Shown here: positions 26,501 through 34,890 of the stretch, in pieces
Numbering within the stretch: position 1 is the first letter of the stretch
How the letters are laid out: every line of letters starts with the position of its first letter
Made by a program: the position numbers and the translations under genes
The notes under the pieces: generated by a model
The model's database searches: none
What the model was told of the DNA's origin: nothing
Seen by the model: only the letters and a program-made list of their open reading frames with translations
Assembly: GCF_012935325.2 (NCBI RefSeq)
Contig: NZ_JABBYG020000003.1
Coordinates: 62,001-126,000, forward strand
Source: Paenibacillus sp. PL91
GTDB lineage: Bacteria; Bacillota; Bacilli; Paenibacillales; Paenibacillaceae
Direction of reading: 5' to 3'
Length of the DNA: 64,000 nucleotides

Positions 26501-28190
26501 TCACGTTTCGCTCAACCATCCTGTAACTCGTTTGCCCATCCAAATAGACGCCCATGATATGGTTCCAGGCCGCATATTCACCTTGCCTCATGTTTTTTAT
26601 ATAGTTGTGGTAGATATTGGAGTATCCATCCATACGGCCTAGCGTGTATATGCCGCCTCCGTCCTGTATAAGCCTTACTGAATCATGGATGTAATTGTTA
26701 TGCACCTGATTATTCGTCATTCCATGACCGGTATCCGACCAGTTCCAGCCGATACTAATGCCGGAATACGGCAGGTTACTGATCTCATTATTTGCGATTG
26801 TCATGTTTTGGGGCAGCATGGCTCCAATCCCAACCATATCGCCGTAATCGAGCCCTACATGATCGATTGTGTTGTTTGTAATGGTATCATATTGGCTTTG
26901 GCCATCAGGCAGCGTATAAGAAGGATCTTTTCCTTCGTTGTCATCCCACAGATCGCCAACAATGCCCATAGCAACGCCGCCCCCGGCATTATCGCTAAAT
27001 TTGTTCCCGTTTATCGAGGTGTGATCGGTGCCTTCATACCCCATAATGCCCCAGCTTCCCGCATATTGAAAAATATTGTTACTGATCGTAATATGGCTCG
27101 TGTATTTTAACTCAAGCATTGCTCTGGATGCGGTATAACGGGCTGTATTTCTAATTTCAGTGTTATTGCCTCCAGTGACGGACTGATATCTGAAGCCAGC
27201 CTGCACGTCTACATAGCCATAACTCGACGGTGCCAGCCAATTGCTGTGCATAAATGTGATGCCTGAAAATTCGATGTCATGAACTTTGCTGCCAGGATTG
27301 CCTTCCACATTTATAACCGTCTCCAGCTTAGGAGCGATGATTCGAGTGGTATTGATCGTTTCACTGCTTCTTGGTTTGTAATATACCGTTTCTTCAGCAG
27401 TATCCAGATACCATTCTCCTTCTGCGTCCAGCAAAGATAAAGCGTTTTCAAAGAAGTAAGGCGAATTCCCCTGACTATGATGATTATACGAAAACCCACT
27501 TTCAGGGAATTTAAAGTCTACTTGGCCTGTCGTTTCGTTAATGCTGTCAATTCGGCCACGTACTTGACTCCAGCTTTGCAAAACAACCATTTCAGCAGCT
27601 GTCCCGCTTAATTCGCTGGCCCACGAGCGTGCATCCTCATCAATAGCATAAGGATATTCGCCGTTCTTTGCCCTGTAATATGGACCTTTGACTATATCGT
27701 TCGTCATATTGGGCTGCCGAGCCCGGATTCCCCGATCCTCGCCAACATATATCTGCCTGAAATTCCAGTCTACACCTGTCTTTTTATAGATGTTTTTATC
27801 ACTGTCGTATAGTTCCCAGCCAGCACTAATGTCGACGCCGCCGCTAATGACAGGAGTCGCTCCCGCTGCTGCCGTATAGATAACTTTGTATCCGTTGTTA
27901 CCGGAATCTAAGCTGTCGAACGTTAAGGTTTCATCTAACGGATATTCACCATCCTGCAAATAGACATAAATATCATTTGTCATTGTGCTGTTTATTTCGC
28001 GTACAGCTTCTCTTGCTTTTTCAATTGTCCTAAATGGTAAATCTGAGGTCCCGCTGTTGCTGTCATCTCCGAGCGGCGATACGTAAAAGCTCTGCTGTTC
28101 AGCGGCTTGAACCGGTTCAATCGCACCTGAGAGTGAAAAGCTTGTAAACATCATATATATGGCTATTAGCAAAGCCAGCTTTCTTTTCAT
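23580..28190 (-). CDS. Giant SLH-anchored beta-helix glycosidase-like exoenzyme
   Basis: 1536 residues from ATG 28190, preceded by ATAGGAGGCG; a start nine codons earlier lacks this. Signal peptide ending PVQAA. Domains: right-handed beta-helix catalytic-type region (about 35-620; FYVSPLGDDSNSGTSDLPF, then Asn-rich coils such as ITISNNIFQYAGSW), resembling GH141/GH120-type beta-helix enzymes. Three alternating pairs of F5/8 type C (each starting NLALKKPVTAFSQS-like, near 633, 862 and 1087) and CBM_X2-like modules (FDKNP, near 767, 995 and 1223). A Gly/Asn linker (about 1313-1345) and three SLH domains to the end. It would act on a polysaccharide at the cell surface and feed the importer encoded just upstream. 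The exact enzyme family is not certain. Confidence 0.85.
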   Translation of the reverse strand: MKRKLALLIAIYMMFTSFSLSGAIEPVQAAEQQSFYVSPLGDDSNSGTSDLPFRTIEKAREAVREINSTMTNDIYVYLQDGEYPLDETLTFDSLDSGNNGYKVIYTAAAGATPVISGGVDISAGWELYDSDKNIYKKTGVDWNFRQIYVGEDRGIRARQPNMTNDIVKGPYYRAKNGEYPYAIDEDARSWASELSGTAAEMVVLQSWSQVRGRIDSINETTGQVDFKFPESGFSYNHHSQGNSPYFFENALSLLDAEGEWYLDTAEETVYYKPRSSETINTTRIIAPKLETVINVEGNPGSKVHDIEFSGITFMHSNWLAPSSYGYVDVQAGFRYQSVTGGNNTEIRNTARYTASRAMLELKYTSHITISNNIFQYAGSWGIMGYEGTDHTSINGNKFSDNAGGGVAMGIVGDLWDDNEGKDPSYTLPDGQSQYDTITNNTIDHVGLDYGDMVGIGAMLPQNMTIANNEISNLPYSGISIGWNWSDTGHGMTNNQVHNNYIHDSVRLIQDGGGIYTLGRMDGYSNIYHNYIKNMRQGEYAAWNHIMGVYLDGQTSYRMVERNVIDNTEHAFSGSAHDNIIRYNYYNVDFGGVNSSSTAYGNISVAGQNWPQEAQDIIAAAGPWKAPLPAPQEPVNLALKKPVTAFSQSKDPAFAVDGDTSTRWAQEEGRTDAQWLTVDLGDVYSIASTSTMFELNTGYKYKIEYSADGENWELFADKTAIATTQQTNQDENDVMARYMRITLSHDWGGSIYEFSVYPGEGGTPPESNSLIQRNEVTFDKNPLRQVDVQVKMVLNGGKLDGIKNGAAQLIPDQDYKLFWDQVVIYKSYLHSLPTGENNLTFDFAAGEDPVLKVNVIEDDGSVNVALNKPVTASSQSLEPANAVDGNTSTRWAQQEGIWNTEGWFMVDLQGVYAVKSVTTMFELPSGYKYKIEYSMDGQSWHTYADRTASETTQQTYQDNNENAVSARYMKIKALYSLGPSIFEFSVFGTQINPSSTIDKTSAAFNKNPNSQSDITVGMDLHGNTLTGIKNRSLYLRPDVDYSVTGNEIKIHQAYLATLGEGKNNLTFEFSSGDNKHLEVSVIEISGEEIDIALSKSVVASSQSKSPLFAVDGDPTTRWTQQEGLTVPQWLKVDLGDAYNITGIKTSFELNAGYKYKIDYSTDGSSWTTYADKTSAATTQQINEDRKEAAVSARYIRLNITDSSGNGASVYDFNVFTFKEAAASDSSISPTSVVFDKNPSQQLDAVIDMELNGNMLIGVNNGEVQLTANVDYILLNDKVTILKSYLAALGVGTANLTFTFSEGQDANLEVQVINTSGGDNGGNNGGNNGGNNGSNNGGNNGNNGNQSNGETEENDGTEEAPKFTDVNGHWGQASIAAAVKLGIVKGYTDGTFKPNATVTRAEFVVMLMNGLKLADSKAELSFIDGEKIGAWSQEAIAQALQAGIITGYNDGSFRPAASVTRAELAVMIARAGGVKFPDVETTGFADDSEIPIWAKSAVYAMKEAEILKGRTGNKFAPNAQATRAEAITIILNLLQASK
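24172..24246 (-). repeat. Gly/Asn-coding 12-bp tandem repeats
   Basis: Imperfect 12-bp units of the type TTATTGCCTCCG encode the GGNN linker between the last CBM_X2-like module and the SLH domains. Length is likely to vary by slippage. Confidence 0.8.
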
Positions 28191-28228
28191 AGATAGACGC
28201 CTCCTATGTTTCTTCACGTTTTTTATTG

Positions 28229-29062
28229 CTACCCCTTCAATGAGCCTTCCGTCAGTCCCGCAATAAACTGCCGTTGCATGAACAGATAGAGCAGAAAAAT
28301 CGGCGCCGAAGCCAATACGACCAGGGCAAACACATCCTCCCAGTTCGTGCTGTACTGCCCAACGGCTTGAAAGATTCCCGTCGTTACGGTATAGCTCTTC
28401 GTAGAGCCTAAAATAATGACCGGATTAATAAAATCATTCCAAATCCATAAACATAGGAAAATGACAGCTGAGGCAGTCGCAGGACGCAGCAGCGGAAATA
28501 ATATTTTCCAAAAAATCGTAAATTGGCTTGCTCCGTCAATCTTGGCGGACTCATCCAGTTCCCTCGACAGCGTACGGATAAAGCCTACAAATATAAATAC
28601 CGTAAAAGGAACATAAAAACCGATATTATAAAGAATCAACCCCTGTGGCGTGAACATCAGCCCAAGCTTCGCAAGTACCTTCACAAGCGGAATCAAAATC
28701 ACCTGCGGCGGAATCATTAAACCTGACAGAAGCAGCAAATAACATACGGACAGGAAGCGGTTGCTCACGCGGGCAAAGACAAAGGACATCATAGAGCACA
28801 ATACGATAAGCAGAACAACCGATACCGATGTAATGAGAACAGACGTCCCATATGCCTTAAAAATATTAAAGGATGGCGTCACTGCCGATCTTATAAAATT
28901 GTCTAGCGTCAGGTTGAGCACGGGCAAAGAAAAAGGGTTGTTCAAAATGTCCGTTCTTGTCTTGAATGCATTGACGACAGCGATATAGAACGGAACAAGC
29001 AATAACAGAGACAAAGGCATGAGGAATAGATGCCTGATAGAATGAGAGAAATTTCTCCTCAT
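28229..29062 (-). CDS. MalG-type sugar ABC permease
   Basis: 277 residues, six helices, EAA loop LDESAKIDGASQFTIFWKIL, tail ending RQFIAGLTEGSLKG. It overlaps the partner permease gene by 4 bp (translational coupling) and ends 38 bp before the start of the SLH exoenzyme gene. Inner-membrane channel subunit for a glycan breakdown product. Confidence 0.9.
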   Translation of the reverse strand: MRRNFSHSIRHLFLMPLSLLLLVPFYIAVVNAFKTRTDILNNPFSLPVLNLTLDNFIRSAVTPSFNIFKAYGTSVLITSVSVVLLIVLCSMMSFVFARVSNRFLSVCYLLLLSGLMIPPQVILIPLVKVLAKLGLMFTPQGLILYNIGFYVPFTVFIFVGFIRTLSRELDESAKIDGASQFTIFWKILFPLLRPATASAVIFLCLWIWNDFINPVIILGSTKSYTVTTGIFQAVGQYSTNWEDVFALVVLASAPIFLLYLFMQRQFIAGLTEGSLKG

Positions 29063-29931
29063 AGCAGCCTCTCCTCTCTTCTTCGCAAATAGATCGTCAA
29101 GGAAACCGATAATAGGCTTACGATAATCAGCATATAGACTGCAAGACTTGCAGAGTAGCTCAGCCGGTTGGCGCTAAACCCAACCTTGACCACCTGGTAG
29201 GCGATCGTTTCAGTCGCTCCGGCCGGTCCGCCAGAAGTAAGGATGGCGACGCGGTCGTATTCCCTCATAGAACCGGTAAACATAAATATAATGCTCATCG
29301 TAAATGCAGGTGCCAGCATGGGAAATGTAATATGTCTGAACTGCTGCCATCGATTGGCCCCGTCCATTTTGACCGCCTCATACAAGCTGCCCGGAATCGA
29401 TTGAAGCCCTGCCAAATAAATGACAATAATAAATCCGGTAGACTGCCAGATGGCGAGAAAGGTAATCGTCCATACAGCCAGATCCGGATTCCCGAAAAAC
29501 TCGATACGCTCCGCCCCAAGCTTCTCCAGCAGGTTATTAAGCAAGCCGTTATAGCTCAGAATGCTCTTCCAAATAAAGCCGATCGAGACGGTGCTCAGCA
29601 GCAGCGGGAAGAAGAAGACGGATCTATAAAAGTTAGTCATCCGGCCTTTATGGTTCAGGAGAACCGCAAAGCCGATTCCAAGCATATTCACGACCAGGGT
29701 TGCCACAACCGTTATAAACAAGGTGACCAGCAACGCCCGTGCAAAGGCCTTGTCATGAAAGGCTTCCACATAATTGCTTAATCCCGCAAATGGATAGGAA
29801 GGGCTGAGGCCATCCCAATCGTAAAAAGAATAATAAACTAACAGGATGATAGGGATCAGCAGGAAACAGAAGTAAATGATAATTCCAGGTGAAAACATTA
29901 ACGCATAAGACCATCGATCATTTTTAAGCAA
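29059..29931 (-). CDS. MalF-type sugar ABC permease
   Basis: 290 residues, six helices. N-terminal MFSPGIIIYFCFLLIPIIL, then YSFYDWDGLSPSYPFAGLSN; EAA loop LYEAVKMDGANRWQQFRHIT. Partner of the MalG-type permease. Follows the binding-protein gene after a strong intercistronic hairpin. Confidence 0.9.
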   Translation of the reverse strand: MLKNDRWSYALMFSPGIIIYFCFLLIPIILLVYYSFYDWDGLSPSYPFAGLSNYVEAFHDKAFARALLVTLFITVVATLVVNMLGIGFAVLLNHKGRMTNFYRSVFFFPLLLSTVSIGFIWKSILSYNGLLNNLLEKLGAERIEFFGNPDLAVWTITFLAIWQSTGFIIVIYLAGLQSIPGSLYEAVKMDGANRWQQFRHITFPMLAPAFTMSIIFMFTGSMREYDRVAILTSGGPAGATETIAYQVVKVGFSANRLSYSASLAVYMLIIVSLLSVSLTIYLRRREERLL

Positions 29932-29972
29932 ATTGTATCACCGCCAAGTATCTTAATGATGCCATTGGGATC

Positions 29973-29996
29973 GGGGCGAGACCTGTTGTTCGCCCC
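29973..29996 (-). other. Intercistronic hairpin between binding protein and permease genes
   Basis: Stem GGGGCGA / TCGCCCC with a 10-nt loop and no U-tract. Such hairpins in importer operons commonly protect the upstream receptor message, giving more receptor than permease. That role is inferred here. Confidence 0.65.
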
Positions 29997-30009
29997 TTCT
30001 GCCGCAGCT

Positions 30010-31344
30010 TTATTTATTGTTTTTATCCCAATATTCGTCTAGTGATTTCATCCCCTTCTCCACGTCTAAATCACCGAGCATCATGCTTTGTGCAACTTTG
30101 TTGTATTGGTCCTGAATGCCTGCAACAGGCACTTTGCCGACTTTATTGTTCATATGGCCAACCATCGGAGGATTGTTAAGCAGCAGCTCGTAAATCTCCG
30201 TTTGCAAAGGGGACATTTCCCATTTGAGCGGCTCCTTCAAATTCGAGAACAAAGCATCTGCCTGCAGAAAGCCTTTATGGGCTTCCGGGTCGAGCATCAT
30301 AAATTTAGCAAATTTCAGAGCTTCTTCCGGGTGATTGCTGTTTTTGGCAACCGCATAGCCGCCCGCATTCTCTCCGCCCAGCAAATATTGCGTGCCATCC
30401 TTTGTAGGTGTTGCAAATACGCCTACCTCAAAATCCTTGTCCGCAACGGCTTCAGCCGCACTGAACCATGAGCCCATCGGATACATAGCTCCCTTACCCT
30501 TCAAGAACTCCTGCTCAACCGCCGTGTAGTCGATGCTTAAAGCACCTTTGTTGAAATAACCCTTCTCAACAAGATTGGTATAATAACTGGCTGCTTCCTT
30601 CCAATTCGCATCTGTAAACTTCACTTTATTGTCGAAGCGATCTGCGTACCAGTTTTTATTGTCCTTATAAACGGTAGGCGATGTCATTACCGAAAACGTA
30701 AATCCAGCCGTCCAATCGCCCGCTGTAAGCAGCGGCGTAATATTTTTTGCTTTCAGTTTCTCAGCAGCCGCTTCCAGTTCCGCCCATGACTTCGGAGTAG
30801 AGGCAATACCTGCTTCAGCAAATAGCTTTTTATTATAGAAAATAAGAGATTGCGGCTGTCTGATTGCCGAAATATTGTAGAGCTTGCCATCAATCATCTC
30901 AGCCTCGTAGTTATTAATTTTCTTAATGTCATCGTCAATCGGAATTTCAAGCAATGCGTCGGCGTCTACGAACATTTGGATCGTTGCGTTCTGGACAACG
31001 TCAGGGAAGTCGCCGGATGCAAGCAATGTTTTCAGGTAGCTGTCAGGCGATCCTTCATTTGCTGGAGGTTGAATACGCTTCACTTTGATGCCAGGGTTGG
31101 CGCTTTCAAACTTTTTAATCAATTGATCGTAATATTCAACCGTCAGATTCGGAGTAATCCATGATTGAAATACGATTTCAACATCCTTGGCCGCTTCATT
31201 ATCCGTACCCTTCTCCCCGCTGTTGTTAGCGGACTCAGTTGGTGCGGACTCCTTCTCGCCAGAGCTATTATCGCTATTGCCGCCGCAAGCCGCCAATACC
31301 GTAACCAGCATCATGATCATACAAAGCGCAAACCACTTTCTCAT
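30010..31344 (-). CDS. Extracellular sugar-binding lipoprotein
   Basis: 444 residues from ATG 31344, chosen because AAGAGGTGG precedes it. The frame extends further up but without a signal peptide start. Lipobox VLAAC with Cys20, Ser/Asn/Glu linker, then a family 1 solute-binding fold (TVEYYDQLIKKFESANPGIK, LLASGDFPDVVQN, FLKGKGAMYPMGSWFSAAEA). It is the receptor for the two downstream permeases. Faces the divergent YesM/YesN pair, which probably controls it. Confidence 0.92.
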   Translation of the reverse strand: MRKWFALCMIMMLVTVLAACGGNSDNSSGEKESAPTESANNSGEKGTDNEAAKDVEIVFQSWITPNLTVEYYDQLIKKFESANPGIKVKRIQPPANEGSPDSYLKTLLASGDFPDVVQNATIQMFVDADALLEIPIDDDIKKINNYEAEMIDGKLYNISAIRQPQSLIFYNKKLFAEAGIASTPKSWAELEAAAEKLKAKNITPLLTAGDWTAGFTFSVMTSPTVYKDNKNWYADRFDNKVKFTDANWKEAASYYTNLVEKGYFNKGALSIDYTAVEQEFLKGKGAMYPMGSWFSAAEAVADKDFEVGVFATPTKDGTQYLLGGENAGGYAVAKNSNHPEEALKFAKFMMLDPEAHKGFLQADALFSNLKEPLKWEMSPLQTEIYELLLNNPPMVGHMNNKVGKVPVAGIQDQYNKVAQSMMLGDLDVEKGMKSLDEYWDKNNK

Positions 31345-31765
31345 TTCGACCACCTCTTCTTCTCTTTTAATAACCTCAAATCTATTATAGGAAGATGCTG
31401 CTAAACGTTGCCACAGTATAAATTCTACTTTAACTAGACCAATTAAACTCCTTTTTTCGGGTTCAATATACACGCCATTCCGTTCTTAAGCGCACGCTGC
31501 CCCCACTGCAATTAAATGTTGTCCTATTAAAACGATTTACAACAATCGCTAGAGTAAAAAACATATTTTCACTGGAAAAATTGTATGTCCACGACTCTCG
31601 CGTTCGTAAGAATAAAGAGAAATAGCACCAGACTCCCGCCTTTCCTTGCATTAGCTGCTTACGGCTGAACAGTTGACAGCGCTTTAAATTTGTTCATAAA
31701 ATGACGGTAGATGAGTTAGCATTCGCTAGCAAACCTGAATCTGTCAACACGAAGGAGCCGGCTCC
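31345..31765. other. 421-bp divergent regulatory region
   Basis: Lies between the binding-protein gene (minus) and the yesM-like kinase gene (plus). Contains the plus-strand promoter listed separately and, for the minus strand, a TATAAT at 31384-31389 without a good -35, as expected of an activator-dependent promoter. No coding sequence recognised. Confidence 0.6.
31674..31703 (+). promoter_or_regulatory. SigA-type promoter of the YesM-like kinase, overlapped by a cre-like box
   Basis: TTGACA (31674-31679), 18-bp spacer, TAAAAT (31698-31703). The bases 31674-31688, read on the minus strand as TTTAAAGCGCTGTCA, match the CcpA cre consensus with one mismatch and cover the -35, so carbon catabolite repression is plausible. 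Confidence 0.6.
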
Positions 31766-33508
31766 ATGTGGATGAAGAACTTGTACCGTGAATGGATCGG
31801 CAGATTTATATTTCGTAAGCTCAATATTGGTATTGGCGCAGCCTTGCTTATCGTATTTTTGCTGCTTGGCCTCGTCATCTACAATAACTTCTACTCGATT
31901 CTGGAGAAAAAAGAGCATGAACTGCTGACCTTTCGCACAGAGAAGCTAAAAATTCAATTAGTTGATATCATGGAGCGGTTCAACTATGATTCCATGAGCA
32001 TCTATCAGAGCAGTAACATGCAGACGAGTGTGTACGAGTTGTTCCTCCCTGACAATATTCCTAGTAATATGGAGGACAGGAGAGCGGTAACCGAACAAAA
32101 TCATCTTAAAAACGTGATGACGCATATGCTTTCCCGTAACCCCTATACTTCCGCAGTTATGATGTATCGACTGCAGGATGAACGATTATTTGTAGAATCA
32201 CAGCAGCAAAAGTATCGTGTCAATCCCTCATATCCGTATAAGCAGTTTTTTGAATCATTCCCAAAGTCTTATCGGCATCCCTATTTCGGAAGCGCCGATC
32301 ATTTGTTGGCACCCGCTGACAGCATGCTTTATATCGTCAATCCCATTTATAATCCAACGAGCATTCATCCCGATCAAGTGTACGGTTACCATCTCGTTAC
32401 CTTAAATACACGCACCATGACGAATGAGTTCGATTCCCAAAGCTCGGACTACAGACTTATTATTAAGCAAAAAGACGTCTTGCTGCTGGATAGCAGGCCG
32501 GATGAACCATCCGCTTGGAACGAATCCGGTGATTTAATCTCTCACCTCTCGATTGATAAATACCAAATAGAGATTATAGGCATTAGCTACAAATCCAATT
32601 TGCAAAGCAAGCTATCGGACATCGCGGTACGCGTATTATTCATTCTTGGCCTAAGCTGGCTCGTCTGCATCATTATCATTCATCTCATTCAGCGGTTTAT
32701 CGTTGGGCGATTTAACCAGATGAGCAAACACTTCAAAAAGGTGCAGCGTAATCCGTTTACTCCTCTAATGTCCGTAAACGGTGAAGACGAAATCAGCGAA
32801 CTGATGCTTCGTTTCAACCGGATGACGCAGGAGCTGCAAAACCATATCAGTCAGGTGTACATAGCCGAAATACGGAAGCGCAATGCAGAGTTTATCGCAT
32901 TAAAAACCCAGATCCATCCTCATTTTTTGTACAATACATTGGAATCCCTGCGCATGCAGGCCGTCATTAGCGAGCAGCCCTCTCTGGCTGAGAAGCTCTA
33001 CCATCTTGGAAGGCTGTATCGCTGGATGCTACAGCCAACTGACGACCTCATCTCGGTGCAGGAGGAGCTCGCGCATACGAATTACTATTTGGAGCTGCTT
33101 ATGCTTGGCAAGTCCAACCGCATCGCGCTTCGGGTAATCTCTGAGCTCAATTTGGAAAACTGCTTCATGCTCAAATTCACATTACAGCCTGTCATTGAGA
33201 ACGCGATACAGCATGGCAAGCTGGAGCAATATGATGATCCTGTGATTACGGTAACGATCAAGAAAGAATCCAATCTGCTCATAATCGAAATTCATAACAA
33301 CGGCAAATATATTTCCGCTGAGGAGCACAGCCGGTTGCAGCAGCTGCTGGAGATGGCAAATACATTTCCCGAGCAGCATCTGGGACTTAAAAATATTCAC
33401 GAGCGCATCAAGCATTATTACGGTAATGAGTACGGCTTGTCTCTGCCGGAGCAGCAAGCTGAAGCTAAGCCCTTTCGGCTGATTATGATTTTCCCCTATA
33501 AACGTTAG
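31766..33508 (+). CDS. yesM: YesM-family sensor histidine kinase
   Basis: 580 residues, AAGGAG before the ATG. N-terminal helix (AALLIVFLLLGLVIYNNF), an extracytoplasmic sensor of about 250 residues, second helix (VLFILGLSWLVCIIIIHLI), HAMP, His_kinase domain with IHPHFLYNTLESLR (His about residue 383) and HATPase N box LQPVIENAIQHG. Signals through the YesN-type regulator encoded 24 bp downstream. The pair is divergent from the importer, a standard Paenibacillus layout for sugar sensing. Confidence 0.93.
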   Translation: MWMKNLYREWIGRFIFRKLNIGIGAALLIVFLLLGLVIYNNFYSILEKKEHELLTFRTEKLKIQLVDIMERFNYDSMSIYQSSNMQTSVYELFLPDNIPSNMEDRRAVTEQNHLKNVMTHMLSRNPYTSAVMMYRLQDERLFVESQQQKYRVNPSYPYKQFFESFPKSYRHPYFGSADHLLAPADSMLYIVNPIYNPTSIHPDQVYGYHLVTLNTRTMTNEFDSQSSDYRLIIKQKDVLLLDSRPDEPSAWNESGDLISHLSIDKYQIEIIGISYKSNLQSKLSDIAVRVLFILGLSWLVCIIIIHLIQRFIVGRFNQMSKHFKKVQRNPFTPLMSVNGEDEISELMLRFNRMTQELQNHISQVYIAEIRKRNAEFIALKTQIHPHFLYNTLESLRMQAVISEQPSLAEKLYHLGRLYRWMLQPTDDLISVQEELAHTNYYLELLMLGKSNRIALRVISELNLENCFMLKFTLQPVIENAIQHGKLEQYDDPVITVTIKKESNLLIIEIHNNGKYISAEEHSRLQQLLEMANTFPEQHLGLKNIHERIKHYYGNEYGLSLPEQQAEAKPFRLIMIFPYKR

Positions 33509-33532
33509 CCAGCTTTCTTGAGGAGGTTTACG

Positions 33533-34780
33533 ATGACAAGTCTACTAATTGTCGATGACGATCAATATATAAGAGAAGGCTTGAAGCGGTTAATTAATTG
33601 GAAGGCGCTTAATATTACGCAACTATCCGAGGCAGAGGGCGCTTATGAAGCACTGGCGCTTATGGAGGTGCATAAGCCCCATATTGTGCTTACAGATATT
33701 CGTATGCCCAAGGGGGACGGGCTGCATCTGATCGAGCAGATCAGACTAAGGAACTGGAATACCTCTATCGTCGTGCTGAGCGGGTACAACGAATATGCTT
33801 ACGTGCGGCAGGCAATGAAGCATCAAGTCGAAGATTATTTGCTCAAGCCAATTGATGCATCAGAGCTTACTGAAATTATAGCATCCTGCACCGAACGCTT
33901 TCAGGGACAATATATGGCTGAGCAAATGCAGCGCGAGTCGTTTCAATTATTAAAAAATAATATATTGCTTCGCTGGGTGCAAAACCGGATTCAGCATGAT
34001 CAGCTGCGTGAGAAGCTGAAATTTCTGCAATTGCCTCTGCTGATGAATGAACAATACCAAATTTGCATCATTGATTGGCGTGATCGGCAGGAAGGGGAGC
34101 TAACCCAGAATGAGGAACAATATCGTTCATTTGCTATCCTCAATAGTGTGGAAGAGGTGCTGCAGGAAAGCGGACGTGGAATTGCCTTTCTAAATGAGAA
34201 CAGGCAAATTATTGTCCTGCTCACAGACGAGGGTAATGATGCTGACTACTTCAGCGCTAGCAATCATAGCTGGATGACTGACATTTCCAAACGGTATGGA
34301 GAGATACTGAAAACACCATGGATCAATTATTTTGGGAATGTCACCTGCCTGCCTAGTCAATTGTATGAATCGTATAAAGAAGCGCTGGCTCTTTGCAATA
34401 ATAAAGAATGGTTAGATACAGACCAGGAAATTAACTTGATCTCACAGAACCCGATAACTAGACAGGTTGAACGATTTGTACAGAATAATTATAGTGCGGA
34501 GCTATCCTTGCAGCTGCTATCGCTGCACTTCAATGTAAACAATGTCTATCTAGGAAGATTATTCAAGAAGGAAACAGGACAATATTTCAACGATTATCTA
34601 AACCGTGTCAGATTGACCCATGCCAAGAAGATGCTGGCCGTTACAGCATTAAAGGCCTCAGAAATCGCTACTGCAGTCGGTTTTCTTGATCCTAATTATT
34701 TCTATCGCAAATTCAAGCTGGTGCACGGCATCTCCCCCTCTGATTATCGGTTATCTGTTAACAACCATACGGAGCATTAG
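33533..34780 (+). CDS. yesN: YesN-family response regulator (receiver + AraC)
   Basis: 415 residues from ATG 33533, preceded by TGAGGAGG. An upstream in-frame start at 33518 lies before that site and is rejected. Receiver domain with VDDD (7-10) and phospho-acceptor D55 (HIVLTDIRMPKGDG), a linker of about 180 residues, and a C-terminal AraC domain (LQLLSLHFNVNNVYLGRLFK; ASEIATAVGFLDPNYFYRKF). Likely activator of the divergent importer and exoenzyme operon. Confidence 0.93.
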   Translation: MTSLLIVDDDQYIREGLKRLINWKALNITQLSEAEGAYEALALMEVHKPHIVLTDIRMPKGDGLHLIEQIRLRNWNTSIVVLSGYNEYAYVRQAMKHQVEDYLLKPIDASELTEIIASCTERFQGQYMAEQMQRESFQLLKNNILLRWVQNRIQHDQLREKLKFLQLPLLMNEQYQICIIDWRDRQEGELTQNEEQYRSFAILNSVEEVLQESGRGIAFLNENRQIIVLLTDEGNDADYFSASNHSWMTDISKRYGEILKTPWINYFGNVTCLPSQLYESYKEALALCNNKEWLDTDQEINLISQNPITRQVERFVQNNYSAELSLQLLSLHFNVNNVYLGRLFKKETGQYFNDYLNRVRLTHAKKMLAVTALKASEIATAVGFLDPNYFYRKFKLVHGISPSDYRLSVNNHTEH

Positions 34781-34825
34781 TGGATTGCGGTTTCAAAAAA
34801 ACTCATTAGATGCTAGCAAACACAA

Positions 34826-34850
34826 CGGCAGCCACTTGGATCGGCTGCCG
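34826..34850. terminator. Bidirectional terminator between YesN gene and LacI-linked operon
   Basis: Stem CGGCAGCC / GGCTGCCG, 9-nt loop, followed by TCTCTATCTC on the plus strand and TTGTGTTTGC on the minus strand. Confidence 0.75.
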
Positions 34851-34890
34851 TCTCTATCTCTGAATATGAAGCTAAATCCGGAAACTATCT

